Shown here: positions 43,535-46,847 of the stretch, one piece after another
Numbering within the stretch: position 1 is the stretch's first letter
Layout of the letters: each line of letters starts with the position of its first letter
DNA from: Pseudomonadota bacterium
Lineage (GTDB): Bacteria; Myxococcota_A; Polyangia; Fen-1088
Direction of reading: 5' to 3'
Assembly (NCBI GenBank): GCA_023438785.1
Contig: JAEXQJ010000091.1
Coordinates: 1 to 46,847, forward strand
DNA length: 46,847 nucleotides
Notes under the pieces: model-generated
Database searches by the model: none
The model's input: the letters and a program-made list of their open reading frames with translations, nothing else
Told to the model about the DNA's origin: nothing
Translations under genes and position numbers: made by a program

Positions 43535-44959
43535 CTATTCATCGCTCTGCGAGATTCGAGCCAGCGGCACCTCGTAGGCCAGCTCCACCCGATTCCGCCC
43601 GCCGGCTTTGGCCTGATACATGAGTCGATCCGCGCGATTGATGAGGCGCTCGGGCGTGTCCCCGTCCAGCAGACAAGAGGCGCCGATGGAGATCGTGACG
43701 TGAAGTTGATTGCCGAGTTGGTCGGTGACCTTCATGGCCGCCACCGCTTGGCGCAAGCGCTCCGCCGCCGTGCGTGCACCGGCCTCGTCGGCCCCCGACA
43801 GAGCCACGACGAACTCCTCGCCGCCCCAACGGCCCACCATGTCCACCTGCCGGAGCTGCGCGTTGAGGAGGCGCGCCAAGGAGACCAGCACGTCATCGCC
43901 CGCGCTGTGGCCGTGGCGATCATTGACGCGCTTGAAGTGGTCCACGTCCACCATGAGCAGCCACAGGGGGTAGCCGTGGCGCTTGGTGCGCTGGCGCTCC
44001 ACCTCCAGGGCGGACAGGAAGGCCCGGCGGTTCATCAGGCCGGTCAGCGGATCGGTGGTCGCGGCGCGCTGGGTTTCTTCGACCAGGGCCGCCATGCGCA
44101 GGGGACCGCCCAACTCGCGCGCGATCACGTCGACGACTCGCAGATCCTGCTCGCCGTCGCAGCGATGCAGGCTGATGGCCATCTGGGCGATAATCTGCTC
44201 GCCGAAACGCACCGGGCGCAGGAGAGGCACCAGGCCGCGCGCTTCAGCCACCGCGTCCTCGTCATCGATGCGCAGGATGGGTTCGACGGACTTCACGCCC
44301 AGCGCCTCGCGCGCCTCGCGTTCGGCCTCGACGCGCAACGAGGGATGGCAATGCAGGCCCACGTGGAAGGGTCGCTCCACGCTCAGGGCGAGCCAGCGGT
44401 AGGACATCACCTGCGACACAAACTGGGCCAGCAGATCAAAAAGCCGATTGAACGATCCGCAGATGGAGAGGGCGCGCACCTCCGCAGCCAGCACGGACTC
44501 GAACAGCGCCGCGTCCAGGTGGGCCGCGATGCGGTCGCGGATCACGGACTCGGAGTTCTCCAGTTGGCAAAAGAACGGCTCATCGACGGGAACGCCGGTC
44601 AGCAGGCGCGCCAGTGCCTGCACCAGGTCACTCATGTGCCCGCTGGCCACGTAGGCGGCCGCCCCTGCACGCACTGCCCAGAAGCGATTGCGTCGGTCAT
44701 CAGGTCCGCGCAGGACCACGGGCACGCGCTCGGTGGCGGGCTCGGCGCCCAACAAGCGCGACAATTGGACGCCGGAGATCTGGCTCATCCACAGATTGGC
44801 CACCACCGCCGAGGGTGGACTGCATAGCGCCACGTGGGCGCCTTCGATGGGACTCGCGAAGCCGGTCACCCGATAGCCCTGAACGCGCAACCGTTCGAGC
44901 AAGCCCTCGCGCGCCTCGTCCTCCGGATCGATCACGACTATGGAATGGCCCACCACCAT
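43535..44959 (-). CDS. Diguanylate cyclase with degenerate receiver domain
   Basis: A 474-residue protein. Residues 1-120 form a receiver-like domain, but the phosphoacceptor Asp is replaced by Asn (AVVANLWMSQISG) and the Lys by Ser (AAYVASGH), so it is unlikely to be phosphorylated. A middle region of about 180 residues, GAF-like in length, follows (LFDLLAQFVSQVMSYRWLALSVERP, then ISLHRCDGEQDLRVVDVIA). The GGDEF domain has DPLTGLMNRRAFLSALE, MVDVDHFKRVNDRHGHSAGD and the active GGEEF. An I-site RQVD lies five residues ahead, so the enzyme should make c-di-GMP and be product-inhibited. It is 43 bases upstream of the CheX/CheY pair on the same strand. Confidence 0.92.
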   Translation of the reverse strand: MVVGHSIVVIDPEDEAREGLLERLRVQGYRVTGFASPIEGAHVALCSPPSAVVANLWMSQISGVQLSRLLGAEPATERVPVVLRGPDDRRNRFWAVRAGAAAYVASGHMSDLVQALARLLTGVPVDEPFFCQLENSESVIRDRIAAHLDAALFESVLAAEVRALSICGSFNRLFDLLAQFVSQVMSYRWLALSVERPFHVGLHCHPSLRVEAEREAREALGVKSVEPILRIDDEDAVAEARGLVPLLRPVRFGEQIIAQMAISLHRCDGEQDLRVVDVIARELGGPLRMAALVEETQRAATTDPLTGLMNRRAFLSALEVERQRTKRHGYPLWLLMVDVDHFKRVNDRHGHSAGDDVLVSLARLLNAQLRQVDMVGRWGGEEFVVALSGADEAGARTAAERLRQAVAAMKVTDQLGNQLHVTISIGASCLLDGDTPERLINRADRLMYQAKAGGRNRVELAYEVPLARISQSDE

Positions 44960-45192
44960 CTCAGGCCCCGATCGGCTCGACCCAGGAGGCGATCACCACA
45001 GGGCACCTGCTAGCAAAAGAGGTGAACGCATGCGACATGGTAGAGACCGTAAGGACACACCGACAGAATGGGGTCGGAACTTGAATGAGCTCGACCGGCT
45101 GCCTCGACGCATGACGGGCGCGGACGCGCGCCGCGCGACCAGAACGGAGTGGATCTCCCTGGATCTATTGAGCATCCTTGCGCCGCACAGAC

Positions 45193-45209
45193 CTCGGACA
45201 CGCTCCGAG
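45193..45209. promoter_or_regulatory. 17-bp palindrome upstream of the SDR gene
   Basis: CTCGGA-CACGC-TCCGAG is a perfect six-base inverted repeat with a five-base centre, ending 17 bases before the SDR start codon. It overlaps the likely leader and could be an operator of a dimeric repressor. The rest of the 267-base divergent spacer (44960-45226) shows no recognised element. Confidence 0.4.
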
Positions 45210-45226
45210 CAGTGGAGGACGTCATC

Positions 45227-45973
45227 ATGCTTCAGAGCAAGGTTGCCATCGTTACCGGTTCCAGCCGCGGCATCGGGGCCGCCACCGCCAAGCTGCTGGC
45301 CAGCCACGGCGCCCAGGTCGCGGTCAACTACGCGCGCAGCCGCGACAAGGGTCAGGCCGTGGTCGACGAGATCCTGAAGGCGGGCGGGCGCGCCATCCTG
45401 GTCGAAGCAGACGTCACGGATCGTGACCAGGTGGCGGCCATGGTGAAGAAGGTCGAGGCCGAGTTGGGGCCGCTCGACATCCTGGTCAACAACGCCAGCA
45501 TCAGCTTTCCCGTCACGCCCTTCGCGCAATACAAGTGGGAGGACTTCGAACAGAAGTTCTCGGGCGAGATGAGGGCCGTCTTCTTCACCTGTCAGGCGGT
45601 GCTCCCGGGCATGGTGCAGAGGAAATCGGGCTGCATCGTCAACATCAGCTCGGGTCTGTCGCGCGTGCCGGGGCCGGGCTTCGTGGCCCACTCCAGCGCC
45701 AAGTCCGCGCTCGACGGGTTCTCCAAATCCTTGGCCCTGGAGTTGGGACCACACGGCGTGCGCGTGAACGTGGTCGCCCCCGGCGCCACCAACACGGATG
45801 CCATCTCGTTCATGACGCCCGAGCTCCGCGAGCGCATCGCCAAGAACACACCCCTGCGCCGCTTCGGCCAGCCCGAGGACGTGGCAGGTGCCGTCCTCCT
45901 TTTGTGCAGCGACGCCGCCCGCTTCATCACCGGCACCTACCTGCCCGTGTCCGGCGGCGTTCAGATGACCTAG
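45227..45973 (+). CDS. Short-chain dehydrogenase/reductase with His at the catalytic Tyr position
   Basis: A 248-residue classical SDR (FabG-like). The NAD(P) motif TGSSRGIG is at residues 10-17, followed by ADVTDRDQ, DILVNNASISF, INISSG-type Ser near 142, and the C-terminal PVSGGVQM. The usual catalytic YxxxK reads HxxxK (VAHSSAKSALDGFSKSLALEL): His155 instead of Tyr, Lys159 kept. Also NNAS appears instead of NNAG. A few SDR subgroups carry His here, but the classical hydride-transfer mechanism needs Tyr, so activity or substrate may differ. GGAGG nine bases upstream fixes the ATG at 45227; the longer frame is spurious. It converges on the esterase with a hairpin between. Confidence 0.88.
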   Translation: MLQSKVAIVTGSSRGIGAATAKLLASHGAQVAVNYARSRDKGQAVVDEILKAGGRAILVEADVTDRDQVAAMVKKVEAELGPLDILVNNASISFPVTPFAQYKWEDFEQKFSGEMRAVFFTCQAVLPGMVQRKSGCIVNISSGLSRVPGPGFVAHSSAKSALDGFSKSLALELGPHGVRVNVVAPGATNTDAISFMTPELRERIAKNTPLRRFGQPEDVAGAVLLLCSDAARFITGTYLPVSGGVQMT

Positions 45974-45987
45974 GCCACGATCAAAGA

Positions 45988-46010
45988 GGGGCAGGCGGCG
46001 GGCCTGCCCC
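45988..46010. terminator. Bidirectional terminator-like hairpin between convergent genes
   Basis: GGGGCAGGC, five bases, then GCCTGCCCC forms a perfect nine-base GC-rich stem in the 62-base gap between the SDR stop and the esterase stop. There is no T-run on either strand, as is common in GC-rich genomes. The position favours a terminator serving both genes. Confidence 0.6.
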
Positions 46011-46035
46011 TGCGCACGGCGATTCGCGACGTACA

Positions 46036-46847
46036 CTAGAACTGGGTGATGAACTTCCAGGCCTCGGGGGCGTTCCAGCTCTTCGATTCGCCTGGATCTT
46101 TCGGCTCCCAGCCGTGAGCGCCGTTAAAGACGCAGTATTCGGTGGGGTGGCCGGCTGAGCAGTTCTTGTAGATCGTGCAGGTGTGCGGCTTACCGGCGGC
46201 CGGGAAGGTCGTGGACGAGGGCTCTGGCGTGCACCCGTTGACCGCGGCGAACTGGGCTTGCTTCATTTCCCCGGTCATGGGGTTGGTCGGTGCCATGCCG
46301 TTGGCGTCCTGGCTGGCCTGCGAGGCGTAGTAGGCGATGGGTTTGGTCAGCGTGGTGGGACAGGAGCTGGTGAGATCCGCGCCCGAGAAGAACGCGACGG
46401 CGCGGAACACGTCCGCCCGCGTGCACGCGAGGGCCATGGCCATGCCTCCTCCGAAGCTGAATCCGGTCGCGAAAATGCGGGACTCGTCGATGCAGAGATC
46501 GCCTTCGAGTTGCTCGATGATGGCATCGGTGAAGGTCACGTCCGACTTGGCCCACGACCCGGCCCCGTTCGCGGCATCGGGCGCGGCGAAGATGGTGTTC
46601 TTGCTGTCCAGGGTCGCGAAGGTGAAGTAGTTGGCGTTCACGACCTGGGTGGCCGTTCCCCCGGACCAGGCGTAGGCGAGGACCAGACGATACGGGTGGC
46701 TGTTATCGTAGCCGTCGGGCACGCGCAGGATGTACTTGCGCGAGCCGCCGCTCTGGATGGTGATGGTCCCGTTCTGGAGGGTGCGGGTCTTGCCGCACCC
46801 CGCGCTCTTCACCGCGTCCGTACCGGTCGAGCCACCCGAGGCCGTGC
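46036..46847 (-). CDS. Secreted PHB-depolymerase-like esterase (5' end cut by window)
   Basis: The frame is open to the right edge, so the start and signal peptide lie outside. The visible N-terminal part is a Gly/Ser/Thr linker (ASGGSTGTDAVKSAGCGKT); a GTG at 46812 is in this frame but is probably internal. The catalytic domain is the alpha/beta hydrolase of the polyhydroxybutyrate depolymerase/feruloyl esterase (LpqC, Esterase_phb) type. It has SRKYILRVPDGYDNSHPYRL, ARSG-like AYAWSGG, nucleophile Ser in ATGFSFGGGMAMALAC, and C-terminal His in FNGAHGWEPKD. Several cysteines (GDLCID, SSCPTT, HTCTIYKNC, EYC) fit a disulfide-stabilised exported enzyme. It probably cleaves polyester or plant phenolic esters; the substrate is open. 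Confidence 0.82.
   Translation of the reverse strand, partial: TASGGSTGTDAVKSAGCGKTRTLQNGTITIQSGGSRKYILRVPDGYDNSHPYRLVLAYAWSGGTATQVVNANYFTFATLDSKNTIFAAPDAANGAGSWAKSDVTFTDAIIEQLEGDLCIDESRIFATGFSFGGGMAMALACTRADVFRAVAFFSGADLTSSCPTTLTKPIAYYASQASQDANGMAPTNPMTGEMKQAQFAAVNGCTPEPSSTTFPAAGKPHTCTIYKNCSAGHPTEYCVFNGAHGWEPKDPGESKSWNAPEAWKFITQF

Overview
The window is a 46.8 kb piece of a high-GC bacterial chromosome. It suggests a member of the Myxococcota or a related former deltaproteobacterial lineage, although the taxonomy is inference and no rRNA gene is present. The grounds are the large lipoprotein with myxobacterial-type CGDG...CDDGN...GDGC cysteine repeats and a fibro-slime domain, the DUF2760/Hsp70/Hsp70 cluster, the many small lipoproteins, and nif genes resembling those of Geobacter-like and clostridial groups. 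I saw no phage, insertion sequence, CRISPR array, tRNA or rRNA. Both edges cut genes: nifN on the left and a PHB-depolymerase-like esterase on the right.

Layout. (1) 1-6268, plus strand: the tail of a nitrogenase cofactor-assembly cluster, nifN - draG - draT - [sigma-54 promoter] - nifB - small protein - nifV - GNAT. DraT and DraG switch the nitrogenase Fe protein off and on by ADP-ribosylation; NifB, NifN and NifV build FeMo-co. (2) 6284-8090: a minus-strand outer-membrane barrel protein and a 2-hydroxyacid dehydrogenase. (3) 8110-16114: a cytochrome region. A small monoheme cytochrome diverges from a NapC/NirT inner-membrane multiheme cytochrome; then comes a tightly overlapping four-gene block: OmcA/MtrC-family decaheme lipoprotein, an ethylbenzene-dehydrogenase-like lipoprotein with heme motifs, an MtrA/DmsE decaheme cytochrome and an MtrB-like porin. 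Together these could carry electrons from the quinone pool through the periplasm and outer membrane. (4) 16199-22036, mostly minus: enolase, a Gfo/Idh/MocA oxidoreductase and the repeat lipoprotein. (5) 22307-23149: a broken serpin. (6) 23232-29506: DUF2760, two Hsp70 paralogs and a ClpX-like AAA+ ATPase in one direction, then metF. (7) 30441-39630: accessory cell-envelope genes, including lipoproteins, a GatB/YqeY protein, a W/Y/H-rich secreted protein and a three-gene GT-C glycosyltransferase operon. (8) 39989-42502: a branched-chain aminotransferase divergent from a MocR regulator, with an elaborate operator between them. (9) 42537-44959: a signalling block (CheY-like receiver, CheX-like protein, diguanylate cyclase). 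(10) 45227-46847: an SDR with His at the usual catalytic Tyr position, and the partial esterase.

The most notable content is a complete predicted MtrCAB-type conduit carrying an extra heme-motif lipoprotein, lying next to DraT/DraG-regulated nitrogen-fixation genes. Other points of interest are the ClpX-like ATPase beside the Hsp70 pair, the MocR operator with swapped half-site order, the doubly broken serpin, and a possible miniaturised ferredoxin between nifB and nifV. All functional statements rest on motif and family recognition by eye; no searches were run.
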